From positions 114,317,040 to 114,381,039 of the forward strand of contig CM045987.1 in the NCBI GenBank assembly GCA_025175895.1: 64,000 nucleotides of DNA. The letters are read 5' to 3'. Positions 1 to 10,855 of this stretch are shown one piece after another. The translations under genes and the position numbers were made by a program. Every line of letters starts with the position of its first letter. The stretch's first letter is position 1. Under the pieces are notes generated by a model, which saw only the letters and a list, made by a program, of their open reading frames with translations, searched no databases and was not told where the DNA came from. This DNA comes from Wurfbainia villosa. Lineage: Eukaryota; Streptophyta; Magnoliopsida; Zingiberales; Zingiberaceae.

Positions 1-380
1 GGTGACACGATCAGCTCAGGTTGCGGTGGGGATGCAAGCTCGAGTGGGGATGATGAAGAGGAGAAGGAGAAAGGGGAGTGGCGGCAGAAATTGGGAGGGA
101 GAAGAGGAGAGTCGGCGAGTTGGAAGGCTACGCAATCGGGAGAGGGAAAAAGAGAAATCGGGGAAATAAGGGAAGAAAACTTAGTTTTAGCTATTTAACC
201 TCAGGTCAATTACACTTATTAACTTTTCAATAAATAGGTTTTACCAAAGCCTATTTACTTTATCCCTATAAAATATCAAATAAATTTCATTTAAATCCAT
301 AAAAATTTCAGAAAATTCTACAAGATAATTTATTAATTAACTAGAAGTATTTTATTATTATTATTTTTCGATATCTTACA
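1..380 (-). mobile_element. Partial gypsy-type LTR, 5' end of an LTR in minus orientation
   Basis: Read on the minus strand, the segment begins TGTAAGATATC at 380 and then runs AT-rich into a GC- and GAGG-rich block at 1-170. This is the organisation of the R1 LTR start at 6901 and the R8 LTR start at 53194. The bases just outside (377-393) recur at 402-418, which may reflect the insertion. Only one edge lies in the window, so a solo LTR cannot be told from the end of a longer element. No coding capacity is seen. Confidence 0.5.
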
Positions 381-418
381 TACTTACTCATATTGCCTAT
401 TTACATACTTACTCATAT

Positions 419-537
419 CTGTCATTGTGGTCTATGGGTGTTAGCCACTATGTGGGCCTTGTATCGGTATTGTATCTCATATTGTCATTAGAGGGTACCG
501 TCCAATCGATGGACAAGTATACTCTCAGAGCATGACA
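419..537 (+). repeat. R1 5' LTR, 3' end only
   Basis: This matches the end of the R1 3' LTR (31740-31857), including the GTATCTCATATTGTCA block and terminal CATGACA. The rest of the 5' LTR is absent: a minus-strand LTR fragment abuts it on the left. Confidence 0.7.
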
Positions 538-544
538 ATTTTAT

Positions 545-562
545 TGGTATCAGAGTCCTAGG
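545..562 (+). other. R1 primer-binding site
   Basis: TGGTATCAGAGTCCTAGG lies 7 bp after the 5' LTR end. The first 11 bases match the 3' end complement of plant initiator tRNA-Met, the usual primer of plant LTR elements. It fixes R1 on the plus strand. Confidence 0.75.
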
Positions 563-986
563 TTGCGAAGTTCACTTTCGGATTTTTATTTTGTTCGGAC
601 ATCAAGTTTTGTTTTACTCTGTTTTGTCTTTGTTAGTTTTGGGATTTGGCAACAGCGAGACCTCTCCGAGCAATAGAATGTAAGGTATGTCAATGGTGAT
701 TATATATCTTATTGTTGATTATGCATGTAGTTGTTTATAACAGGGAATGTCATATAGTGTTTTAGTTATTATTCATAGTCGTGGTGTGGGTTGACCATCG
801 AAACGACATGTTGAGTCCATAAAACATGTATCTGCTTTTGAAGAGGTGAATTACCTTGGAGAGTCGACTAATACCGGGTCGGAAAGCAGAGGTTAAACAA
901 TCACCCTTTATTGGATATTAAAGGTTATAGTCTCAGAGATTTCCACTAACTTTGTTAATCGAACCATTAACTGTGAGGTAATAGTC
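563..986 (+). other. R1 interior, left part
   Basis: Non-coding leader-like sequence of R1 between the PBS and the R2 insertion. I see no gag. It resumes at 6451 after R2. Nothing else recognisable. Confidence 0.5.
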
Positions 987-991
987 AAGAC
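987..991. repeat. Target-site duplication of R2, left copy (AAGAC)
   Basis: AAGAC at 987-991 is repeated at 6446-6450, directly outside the two LTR ends of R2. Confidence 0.9.
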
Positions 992-2197
992 TATTGGGGA
1001 TCGAACGACCGGCTAGAGGGGGGGGTGAATAGCCCTCTTACGATGGATGTCGTAAATTGCTCATCTACAAAAGATTAGCGCAAGCGGAATATACAAATAC
1101 AAATAGACAAAGCAAAAGATAAACAATAAAACAAATGCTAACACGATGGTATAACGTGGTTCACGGCTACGCCGCTAATCCACGGTCCGATTCGTCCAAG
1201 GTGAATCACTCCTTCAAAGCCAATCACTATTGGTCTCTCCTTTGCACCAAGCTAGGTGGAGGTAACCTTTACAATCAAGATCACTCTTCTTGCAATAAGA
1301 ATGGAGTAAAAGCAAGTAAGAAGAGTTTAGAGCTTGTGGGGCACTTGGATGGTCGTTTCGAGTAAGAGCATTAACCCCCCAAAGCTCCACACCTTCTCTT
1401 TTTATAGAGAGGAAGATTTTCTTCCCGTTGGCCGCCACCAGTCAACTGCTGCCCTTTGGCAGTCGACTGCCGCCACTCCAACGGCCTCCGAACACGTCGG
1501 ATCCCGACCGTTGTAGTCCAACGGAACACTTGGCATTCGATTGATGGACCTCATCAGTCGACTGCCGAGTCGGCTACGAGCGATTCTGTGGCCAAACCCT
1601 TTCGACGACCGATCGCTACCTTGAATGATCGGTGGTAATCTTAATCGATCGCCCACATATGGCGATCATTGCGGCCTCTCAAAACAGCCAGTCGAATACT
1701 AGTCGAACCACGTTCGACTAGGAGCAGTCGACTGTCATTCCATGGCAGTCGACTGGTGTCGGGAAATCTCATCCGATACTTAGCCAAATTGCCAAGTTTC
1801 ATCTAAGAGCTACCCCTTCCCAGGTTACATTCGCTCACTCTCATCTCTCGGAGTCCCTCGCCTTCGAAGTTCTCTTCGTTCGCGGCCACGTCCCTCGCGA
1901 TCGCGACGAGACTGCAATGTCTTTCACGCCTCTTGCCTCAAGTCTACTTCCTCCGCTTCACTCTAAGCTTCTCGGTCCCGCCCCCTGGGTCCCTGATTCC
2001 AAGCGCACGGCTTCCGCAAAGTCATCCTTCACCGACTCAAGGACCGAGTCATGAGTTGTGAAACTCGCCACGGCTCCATGTGCGAATTACTAAGTCCTTC
2101 ATGACTTCAACGCACATATCAAATCAACATAACAAACTAACTTAAACCCTTTGCCACACACATCAAAACCTAATCATGGTAAGAGATTGCCCTAACA
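992..2197 (-). repeat. R2 3' LTR
   Basis: It is nearly collinear with 5244-6445. Differences concentrate in the palindrome-rich block around 1530-1700, where CAGTCGACTG sites of the other LTR are replaced by CGATCG-like strings. The U5 end carries the CTAGAGGGGGGGTGAATAG motif (reverse strand) shared with the other Sirevirus-like LTRs here. Confidence 0.9.
1398..1406 (-). promoter_or_regulatory. Putative TATA box of R2 3' LTR
   Basis: TATAAAAA on the minus strand inside the LTR, conserved in the sister LTR near 5655. Confidence 0.5.
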
Positions 2198-2211
2198 GTC
2201 TCCCCCTTTTT
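2198..2211 (-). other. R2 polypurine tract
   Basis: On the minus strand AAAAAGGGGGAGAC directly precedes the LTR start TGTTAGGGC. It primes plus-strand DNA synthesis. Confidence 0.8.
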
Positions 2212-3459
2212 AATGTGTGACAATCCGTTTAAGTTAGGTAAAAATATTTGATAAAAATTTCTAAGGTAAGAAAGCATGTAAACATAAACATGATATTGCA
2301 ACATGCAACTCCCCCTTAATCCATGAAACTCCCCATACAAATTTCTCCCCTATCATAATTAACTTAAACATAATTATTTCTCCCCCTTTGACACCATCAA
2401 AAAGATTAACACTAAGTTATAAACCCATGGCATCAAGTCTAATAGAAGGAAAAATACCAAAACCATGTTTAAAATCTGAAATCAGAAAATATTAGACTAT
2501 TTTGTGACCAATGATCGTTCATTTTATCAATGATCGCACTAATTAACTCAAATTACGATTTTCTATAATTTCAGAAATGCATTAAAAATTCTAGAAAATT
2601 CAAAAATAGTGAAATTTGGGGAACATATTTCTTGTAAGGTTCTTCATAAGTGAAAAATAATTTTTCATGAAAAATCATCATATTTTCACGTATTTGCCAA
2701 AAATCCAAAAGCTTTAAAAACTACTAGGTTTTTGATTATGATAGTATCCATTTTAACACCTAGTTTCAGTTTGAATTGTTTCAAAACATGAATACACATA
2801 TTTTAAGGTAAGAAATTGTTTTGAAAACATATGAAATATCCAACCATGATCTTTGGGCAATATGTCTATGAATTAAACATAAGCCTTCCCCATGATTGGT
2901 CTATTATTTCTATTTTGATACCTTAAATGACCATCTAAGTGTCATAGGCATTAGTGGACATTTGTATCTTCCTAACATCTCACTCATGCTAAGTTTTCAA
3001 TCAAAGTAGTCTATGGTGAGTGTGAGATGCATCCTAGAGGGTATTTGTATATACTTAACCATTATATTCATACAATTCTATCAAGGTTAAGTATCATCCT
3101 AACACTCAACATGATCATAATGACATATATGAACTAAATTCATATTATGATCATGAAATACATGTATTCATCAAATTGTAATCATGCATTAGGTATTATA
3201 TCATGATAATAAACAAAATATCACCTAAGGCATGATTTAAACCCTATTTCTCATGATGATGTGACAAATTTCAAAATCATAAATCATGATTGCACATATA
3301 CATTGCAATTACATTGATTATCATGATTTAAGCATTATTAACTATTTATAGGCACGTTATCATCACCTAACACTATTTAAAAATGTTGTCCCGCCATCCT
3401 AAGTCAACCAAAGATATGATATAGGTCAATTGCATATGGTTGACTACCCTAGGGGTTTT
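2212..3459 (-). other. R2 non-coding 3' interior with extra polypurine tracts
   Basis: AT-rich spacer between the gag stop and the PPT. Further C-rich tracts (purine on the element strand) occur near 2310, 2345 and 2382. Multiple PPTs upstream of the 3' LTR are a described Sirevirus trait. No ORF of interest. Confidence 0.6.
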
Positions 3460-5181
3460 CTAACCCTTAAGAATGGATTTTGGAACCCAAAATAGATTCT
3501 TGCCTATGGGGTTCACTAGAAATTCCTTAGGAATCCATTTCCTAGCAATTACTTTCTTCTTATCTTGTCCCCTAGCAATTAGGCATTTGTAGGTCTTTTC
3601 ATTTTTCTTTTCTTTATAACCTAGGACTTTCTTATTAAAACTAGCTCTTTGGCTCCCTATAATCATGTTCAAGGTGTTTGAGCCAATTGTAAACTTTTCT
3701 AGGGCTTTGGTTAAATAATCTACTTTCTCTCTTAAAGCCCTATTTTCCTCTATGCATGCATCATTAACATCAAAAGACATATAGTTATCATGTGAGCATG
3801 CATCATTTAAGCTAGAAGAAATATTATCATTTAAGCATGCTTTTTCTAGCTTATTTTCTAAGTCCTTAATTTGATCTAGCATGCTTTTGTTCTTCTTCTT
3901 AGCTCTAAATAAATCCTTAGTTAAGCTAGAAATCATAGAAACTATTTTACTAGGTGAAAGATTAGTTACCATAGTTTCCATGTCCTCTTCTTCTTCGGAT
4001 GAGGAGGTGGAGGCTCCCCCTTCACTAGAGCTCCCTCCACTTGAGCTTGATTCTTCATTTTCAATGGAGGAGCAATCCAAGTCGTCAAATGCCATCAATG
4101 CTAGGTTGGTGACAAATGCATTTTCTTTCTCGGATGAGGAAGAGGAAGAGGGGTCATCCCATGTCTTGGCCTTGAATGCTTTGGCCTTCCCCTTTTCCTT
4201 TGCCTTCTTTTCTTCTTCCTTTTTCTTGTTCCCCTTTTTCTTCTTCTTTTCTTCCTTCTTTTTCTTTTCTTCCTTGCTCTTGTTTAGGAGGGGACAATTG
4301 TCCCTTATGTGGTCCTCTCCTTGGCAATTGTAGCATATGATCTTTCCTCTTGGTCTCCTATTCCTATCATTTGATTTGTTAAATCTAAAACCTTTTAATG
4401 CACGTCTTACCCTCCTTACCATATACGCTTCTTCCGTGCTATCCATGGAGGAGGAGGAAGAGGCTTCATCATCGGAGGAGGAGGGGATCTCCATCTTCTT
4501 CTTCCCCTTGTTTGCCATCAAAGCTACTCCTCTTGAAGGTTGGATTCTTGGCTCTTCTTGTATTCCTTCAAGCCTCGTTTCGTGGAGTTCCATTGTTGAG
4601 AAGAACTCCTCCAAGGTGCTCACTTCTAAATTCTTTGAGATATAGAATGAGTTCACCATGGAGCTCCACTTTGAGGATCGGGGAAAGGCATCTATGGCCT
4701 TCATTACCATATCCCGGTTAGAGAGCTTTTCACCTACACTTGACAAACCGGTTATAATTTCCTTGAAACGAGAATGTAAGGAAATTACCTTTTCTCCCTT
4801 TTCTAGTTTAATGTTGTTGAGTTGGGAGCGAAAGAGGTCTCTCCTTGCTAGCTTCACCTCGGATGTGCCTTCATGAAGCTCAATTAGCTTCTCCCACATC
4901 TCCTTGGCACTTAGGCATTTTCCAATTCGGTTGATCTCTTATTGGGGGAGCACATTGAAAAGATGATGCTTGACTTTTGAGTTTGCAAGGTGCTCTTCCC
5001 TTTGCTTTTTGGTCCACCTAGATTTCTCTATTGGCTTCCCTTCTTCATCCCTAGGCAAAATGAAACCGGATTCCATTGTAATCATAATATCAAAATCCGT
5101 TTCAAAAAATACCTCCATTCTCTTTTTCCACCAAGAGAATTTGCCGTCGAACTTCGGTGGGTGGATGTTGGAGCCGGCCAT
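3460..5181 (-). pseudogene. gag: R2 Gag, copia/Sirevirus-like, one in-frame stop
   Basis: This would be the structural protein that packages element RNA into cytoplasmic virus-like particles. One frame runs from ATG at 5181 to 3460, about 573 codons, broken by TAA at 4939-4941 (codon 81). The N-terminus has the PPKFDG..WWKKRM pattern of copia Gags. The core contains LHEGTSEVK. A single CCHC knuckle (C189-X2-C-X4-H-X4-C202, counted from the Met at 4899) is followed by a Lys/Glu-rich stretch, acidic Ser-rich segments and a coiled-coil-like end. The last residues (IGKNLFWVPKSILKG) match the Gag-protease linker of Sireviruses, yet no protease follows. It could be read as a 479-aa ORF from 4899. 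Stop-codon origin (mutation or consensus error) is not decided. Confidence 0.82.
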
Positions 5182-5228
5182 TTTGAATGTTGCTTGTTGT
5201 GGCGGTTAGTCCTCGACAAGCTTTCCTT

Positions 5229-5241
5229 GGATCTGATACCA
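5229..5241 (-). other. R2 primer-binding site
   Basis: TGGTATCAGATCC on the minus strand, 2 bp from the 5' LTR end. It matches tRNA-Met except for one base (AGAGCC expected). Confidence 0.8.
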
Positions 5242-5243
5242 CT

Positions 5244-6445
5244 TATTGGGGATCGAACGGCCGGCTAGAGGGGGGGGGGGTGAATAGCCCTCTTACGATG
5301 GATGTCGTAAATTGCTCGTCTACAAAAGATTAGCGCAAGCAGAATATACAAATACAAATAGACAAAGCAAAAGATAAACAATAAAACAAACGCTAACACA
5401 ATGGTATAACGTGGTTCACGGCTACGTCGCTAATCCACGGTCCGATTCGTCCAAGGTGAATCACTCCTTCAAAGCCAATCACTATTGGTCTCTCCTTTGC
5501 ACCAAGCTAGGTGGAGGTAACCTTTACAATCAAGATCACTCTTCTTGCAATAAGAATGGAGTAAAAGCAAGTAAGAAGAGTTTAGAGCTTGTGGGGCACT
5601 TGGATGGTCGTTTTGAGTAAGAGCATTAACCCCCCAAAGCTCCACACCCTCTCTTTTTATAGAGAGGAAGATTTTCTTCCCGTTGGCCGCCACCAGTCGA
5701 CTGCTGCCCTTTGGCAGTCGACTGCCGCCACTCCAACGGCCTCCGAACATGTCGGATCCCGACCGTTGTAGTCCAACGGAACACTTGACAGTCGACTGAT
5801 GGACCTCATCAGTCGACTGTTGCCTCCGTAGTCGACTGCCGAGTCGGCTACGAGTGGTTCTGTGGCCAAACCCTTTCGACTACCGATCGCAGCAGCCGAT
5901 GATCGCCACATATGGCGCCGATCACCGGGCCTCAAATAACCAAATCGAACCATGTTCGACTAAGAGTAGTCGACTGCCATTCCATGGCAGTCGACTGGTG
6001 TCGAGAAATCTCATCCGACACTTAGCCAAATGGCCAAGTTTCACCTAAGAGCTACCCCTTCCCAGGTTACATTCGCTCACTCTCATCTCTCGGAGTCTCT
6101 CGCCTTCGAAGTTCTCTTCGTTCGCGGCCACGTCCCTCGGCAGCATCAGGCGCACGACTCTGCAATGCTCCTTCGCGTCTCTTGCCTCGAAGTCTACTTC
6201 CTCCGGCTTCACTCCAAGCTCCTCGTCCGGCGGTCCCTCGGATGCTCCAAGCGCACGGCTTCCGCAAAGCCATCCTTCACCGACTCAAGGACCGAGTCAT
6301 GAGTTGTGAAACTCGCCACGGCTCCATGTGCGAATTACTAAATCCTGCATGACTTCAACGCACATATCAAATCAACATAACAAACTAACTTAAACCCTTT
6401 GCCACACACATCAAAACCTAATCATGGTAAGAGATTGCCCTAACA
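5244..6445 (-). repeat. R2 5' LTR
   Basis: The sister of 992-2197. The region 5696-5998 holds several CAGTCGACTG palindromes. A TATA-like TATAAAAA (minus) lies at about 5655-5662. It ends TGTTAGGGC... at 6445, followed by the TSD. Confidence 0.9.
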
Positions 6446-6450
6446 AAGAC
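6446..6450. repeat. Target-site duplication of R2, right copy (AAGAC)
   Basis: Matches 987-991. Confidence 0.9.
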
Positions 6451-6887
6451 GTGTATACCATTGTTGACACAGATAGTAATGGATTAGATTACCATATTTC
6501 ATAGGGATTTTGACCATTGGGTTGTTTGAACCTGGTTAGATAACCGTGATGGCACTGTTGAATACTTGACTTGTATTGATGTAGAGAGAGGGTATCTCCC
6601 AATGTCATGTTGTGTGTCTCATCATCAGGAAATTTTTGAGCTTCAAGCAGGATGATCATTCGATCAGTGATGGAATACAATGTAGATTTGTCAGATGTGC
6701 AAAGTTTTGCCTCCACCTTGTAGTTTCCAAATGGGATTAGGAGTGTTCTTATGTATCAACCATGTAGGTTATAGGGATCTTTATAGTTACTTGAGGTACC
6801 TAACTCTTCTTGAAGTACTTGAGTTGTTCAGCATGACAATGCTTATTCATGGTACTTGGATAGGAGATTTGGGAACCAAATTTTTAT
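6451..6887 (+). other. R1 interior, right part
   Basis: Remainder of the R1 interior. No gag or pol motif is recognised in any frame. The bases before the PPT resemble the end of degenerate gypsy pol, but this is too weak to call. Confidence 0.45.
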
Positions 6888-6900
6888 TAGTGGGGGAGAA
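6888..6900 (+). other. R1 polypurine tract
   Basis: TAGTGGGGGAGAA abuts the LTR start TGTAAGATAT at 6901. It is the same design as R8 (AAGTGGGGGAGAA next to TGTAAAATA). Confidence 0.75.
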
Positions 6901-6983
6901 TGTAAGATATCAGAAAATAAAATGGTAATAAATAACACTTGTTAATTAGGAAAAATACCTTATAGAATTTTTCAGGGATTTTA
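6901..6983 (+). repeat. R1 3' LTR, first segment (interrupted by R3)
   Basis: It starts TGTAAGATATCAG and continues at 28366 after R3. The duplicated TTTTA (6979-6983 and 28361-28365) marks the insertion. Confidence 0.8.
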
Positions 6984-7492
6984 TGTTGGTGCAATCGACC
7001 CAGGTTGACTCAAGTTTAACTCGAGCAGTATTTTGATGATAGACAAAACTTATGACATGAGATTGTCATAGGAAAGTCCAACATGGAGTTGACATGGAAA
7101 ATCCAAGCATGGGGCTTGGTGTGGAAAAGACCAAAGCATTGCGAAGCCGTGCGCTTGGTGCATTTAGAAAGTCTTGAGGACTTGGCAAGTTCACTTGACT
7201 CAGGGTCCTTGAGTCGGTGAAGGATGACATTGCGAAGCCGTGCGCTTGGTGCATCCGAGGGACCGCTGGACGAGAAGCGAATGGAGTGAGGCCCAAGGGA
7301 AGCATGCTTTGAGGGTAAGAGACGTGAAGGATGGCGTTGCAAAGTTGTGCGCTTGGCGCATCCGAGGGACGTAGGCCGAGGGAAGAGAGCTTCGGTGGGA
7401 AACTCCATGAGGGATGAGGTGGACTTGGCCAAGTGGCTAAGACTGAGTGTTGGATGCTCAAACAACTTGGTGTTTGAGATTTTACTCGACAT

Positions 7493-7833
7493 CAGTCGAC
7501 TAACATAGGTGTCAGTCGACTGCTCCAAGTCGACTAGGGTTCGACTGAACAGGGTCTGGCTGATCAGTTGACTGCCGAGGGATGACAGTTGATTGATAAC
7601 ACCATCAGTCGATTGATGAGGGAGATCAGTCGACTGATCGGGGTGTTTTCAGCCACAGAATAGTTTCCAGTCGAGTGCTTGCGCCAGCACTCGACTGATG
7701 GGATAATCAGTCGACTGATGGGTATCATCAGTCGACTGATGGGTGATCCGTTGGAACTTGACCGACGTGGATCTGGTCGTTGTGAGACAACGGCTATAGG
7801 ACCAGTCGACTGATGGTCACGATCAGTCGACTG
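7493..7833 (+). repeat. CAGTCGACTG palindrome array in R3 5' LTR
   Basis: Ten sites occur at the same places as in the 3' LTR. About six are exact CAGTCGACTG; the others carry C-to-T or G-to-A changes (GTTGAC, GTCGAT), as expected from methyl-CpG decay. Confidence 0.85.
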
Positions 7834-7861
7834 ATGGGCGCGAAATCAGCTTGATGTAGGT

Positions 7862-7868
7862 TATAAAT
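7862..7868 (+). promoter_or_regulatory. Putative TATA box, R3 5' LTR
   Basis: TATAAAT about 30 bp downstream of the palindrome array; conserved at 19097-19103. Confidence 0.55.
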
Positions 7869-7962
7869 GGAGCTCAAGATGGAGGATTTCGCCAAGACTT
7901 TTGTGAAGCTTTTGGAGGGGAATTACTGCTGCATTCCAGACCTTCAAGAGCCATCTAAAGCA

Positions 7963-9300
7963 TGTAGGGAATCGATATGGCCGGCTAGAGGGGGGTGAAT
8001 AGCCCTCGTACGTTGGACGTCGTAAATCGATCGTTCTCGTCGCGTGCTTGTCTACGATTGTTGTTAGCGCAGCGGAATACTAATGCAAATATGAATACTA
8101 AAAACAAATACAATCACATGCAAATACACACGATATACGTGGTTCGGAACCGAATGGTTCCTACTCCACGGGCGAGCTCCTCGAGCTCTAGTTATGCGCA
8201 CGGCACTAACTAAACTCCTTCTCGACTATACGTCGGAGGTGGAGAAACCTCTCACAAGCTATTACAACAATAATATACAAGAAATACAAAGACACAAGAA
8301 ATACAAGTAAAGAACGCTTTACAAATCTTTGCTTTGACCCTTTTCTTGTTGCTTGCTTTGGATGGCTCTTGAAGGACTGGAATGCAACAGCAAATCCCCT
8401 TCAATTGCTTCCTTAAAGTCTTGGCGAAATCCTCCAACTCGAGCTCCATTTATAACTCATCAAGCTTATTTTCCCATCACCGATCGCCAAAAGGCCATCG
8501 CTCGTGGTCCGTTGTCTCACAACGGCGGATCCACGTCGGACAAGTTCCAACGGATCTCCTACGATCGCGGCCGGCAATGATCGGTGACCTAGTAGTCGAT
8601 CGCCTACGGCTACGAGCGTCGCGGTTCTCGACACTTCCATCGATCATTGCCATCCCACGGTCGATCATGCGGGTCGATCATATCGATCACCCATGGCGCG
8701 ATCGCTAAGCACCAAAATGCAGCCTTACACTACCAAACCCTAGTCGACTTGGACTACCAAGGCACTATGCGATCATTGCCCGTCGGAAAAACCTCAAACA
8801 CCAAGTTGTTTGAGTCTCCGCCACTCAGTCTTAGCCACTTGGCTAAGTCCACATCACTCATGGAGTTCCCACCGGCTCTCTTCCTCGGCCTCGTCCCACG
8901 GATGCACCGCCATCCTTCGCGTCTCATGCCCTAGAAGTATGATACCCTTTGTGCTCACTCCATTCGCTCCCCGTCAGTCGGTCCCTCGGATGCACCAAAG
9001 CGCCGGCCGCAATGCCATCCTTCACCGACTCAAAGACCCCGAGCCTAGTGAACTTACCAAGTCCTTAAGACTTCCCATATGCACCAAGCGCACGGCTTCG
9101 CAATGCATTTCTCACCAAGCACCAAGCGCACGGCTTCGCAATGCTTTGGATTTCCCATGCCAAGCACCAAGCGCACGGCTTCGCAATGCTTTGGACTTCC
9201 ACACCAAGCTCCATGCTTGGATTTTCCATGCCAACCCATGTTGGACTTTCCCATGACAATCCTATGTCATGAGTTTTGTCTATCATCAAGGGCACCAACA
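7963..9300 (-). repeat. R4 3' LTR
   Basis: TGTTGGTGCCC... to CCCTACA on the minus strand. Three tandem copies of a GCGCACGGCTTCGC-containing unit lie at 9080-9190. TATAAAT (minus) is at 8458-8464. Where R3 has CAGTCGACTG, this LTR mostly has GATCG-type strings. Confidence 0.88.
8458..8464 (-). promoter_or_regulatory. Putative TATA box, R4 3' LTR
   Basis: TATAAAT on the minus strand. It is missing from the R4 5' LTR, where the sequence jumps from GAGCTC to GGCGGTGACC near 12958. Confidence 0.5.
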
Positions 9301-9314
9301 ATCTCCCCCTTTTT
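9301..9314 (-). other. R4 polypurine tract
   Basis: AAAAAGGGGGAGAT precedes the LTR start on the minus strand. A second similar tract lies near 9420. Confidence 0.8.
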
Positions 9315-10855
9315 GATGATTGACAAAACTACCATCTCAAGTCTACCAATTCTCCCATATTGACAATTCTCATATCCCAAAGAGAATTCCAACGAACCCT
9401 AATTGGTAACTTGGTAACTTCTCCCCCTTTTTGACATTACATCAAAAAGGTCCTCCCCAAGGGTATGAATGTCTCATATCCCAATGCCTACAATTTCTCC
9501 CTTGGAGGAACACATGCCTACAATCTTTCTAGTGATCCCATATCACTTAAAGAGAGGCAACCCAATTTTCCTCCCATGAGGAAATACATATCCATCTTCC
9601 CATGATGGATACCTCCCCCTAGAGGCTTGCTCCCCTTTGACCATTGCACCAACAATGTCCTTGGAGAGCCCCTAAGCCAATAGGAACATTAACCAAATCA
9701 AAATTAAGGCAAAGTTCAACAATGAACTCTTTTCCACCTTAAAATTGATACTCACCCTCAACCCAACTCCTAATCCATATCCAATGGATTTCCACCCTCT
9801 CTAATGCTCTCCCAAGCATATCCTAGGGTTAGGAGTGGTTAGGGGACCTTAACCTAGCTGAACATGGGCCTAACCTGATCAAATCAAATCGCATTATCAA
9901 TCATCATGCCACAAATTCATGGCGATCGATAATCGATTTATAGCTCAAGATTTCGAAATGGATTTAAATCCATAAGTAAATATACGTAATTTTAAAAATC
10001 TTGAAAATGCATACGATAATACTTATCCTAAACACTATGGGTGAAAAATATTGGAAAATTATTTTACCCATTAAATTAGAGATTGATACAAAGTTCAAAA
10101 GTTTAGAAAAGCTTCAATAAAGAGCCCTCTTTGTATCATCCCATTCAATGGTGATAGCTATCAAAAGATAGACTTCACCAAGGTTTTTCAAAATGTTTTC
10201 AAAATGTTTTTCAAACCTTTATTTTCTTTTTCCTAAACATCTCACCAATATCTAGATGTGCAAAACACATACAAGTCAAATTTTTGTGAGATGTGGGTTT
10301 TTGTTTTGTTTATGTTCTCATGCATATTTCTAAGGCAATATTCTTTGATTCCCATCAAATCATGCCATAGTCCTTAACTCCATTTTAATTCATGCATGAT
10401 GTGATTATGGCATAGATATGATATAGATAAAAACATATGCCAATATCATGATGTCATGGCATGTGAATGAAACTTAAGCATACATGACATCTAAACATAA
10501 ATCTAAACATGATCATGACATTTTTATAGATGAAAATGAAAATGATGTCATGACATGGCAAGGCAAATAAAGCATGGCAAGTAAAATATACTAAGGTATA
10601 GAATACCTAAGTGTTAAAAATTAAGTTGCCATTTCTAGGAATTAAATTCATTTTGCCTTAATGCCATTCATTTCCCTAATGTGCCAAAAACCCAAAATGG
10701 CACACCAATACCTCTAAGACCTAAATGTGCCAATTTAAATCATTTTTAACTTCTCAAGCACATTGGCACACCCTAATGTGTCAACTCTACTATGGTTAGG
10801 TTAACTACCCATCCACTTAGGGTTGACACGCCTTAACCCATTTAGCGTGAATCGA
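9315..10855 (-). other. R4 non-coding 3' interior
   Basis: AT-rich spacer with repeated purine tracts (near 9420, 9490, 9605) and the ATGTCATGACAT-rich stretch at 10340-10600 that recurs in R3 (15780-15990) and R9 (62200-62400). No gene. Confidence 0.6.

Larger units (their letters stand above)
992..6445 (-). mobile_element. R2: complete gag-only LTR retrotransposon (TR-GAG type)
   Basis: The element has two LTRs of 1206 and 1202 bp (992-2197 and 5244-6445), a PBS next to the right LTR, a polypurine tract next to the left LTR, and a 5-bp TSD. All fix the orientation as minus. LTRs begin TGTTAGGGC and end CCCCAATA. The 3.0-kb interior encodes one Sirevirus/copia-like Gag and nothing resembling protease, integrase, RT or RNase H. 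It inserted into the interior of R1. It is non-autonomous by design rather than by truncation, since both LTRs, PBS and PPT are present, and it must have been moved by enzymes from another element. Confidence 0.88.
6984..7962 (+). repeat. R3 5' LTR, first segment (U3)
   Basis: It aligns with 17118-19200 of the 3' LTR once R5 is removed. The first 400 bp hold CCAAG/CTTGG and GCG..CGC stem-loop units. The stretch 7493-7833 holds the palindrome array. A TATA box follows at 7862. R4 interrupts at AAGCA (7958-7962). Confidence 0.85.

Noticed and set aside
4154..4336. Short Lys/Glu-rich ORFs around 3881-4880 as separate genes
   Set aside because: They are other-frame readings of the low-complexity Gag region of R2.
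3460..5181. Programmed stop readthrough in Gag (stop at codon 81)
   Set aside because: The stops in R2, R3 and R6 Gags are at unrelated positions (codons 81, 7 and 42), which fits decay or consensus error, not a shared mechanism.
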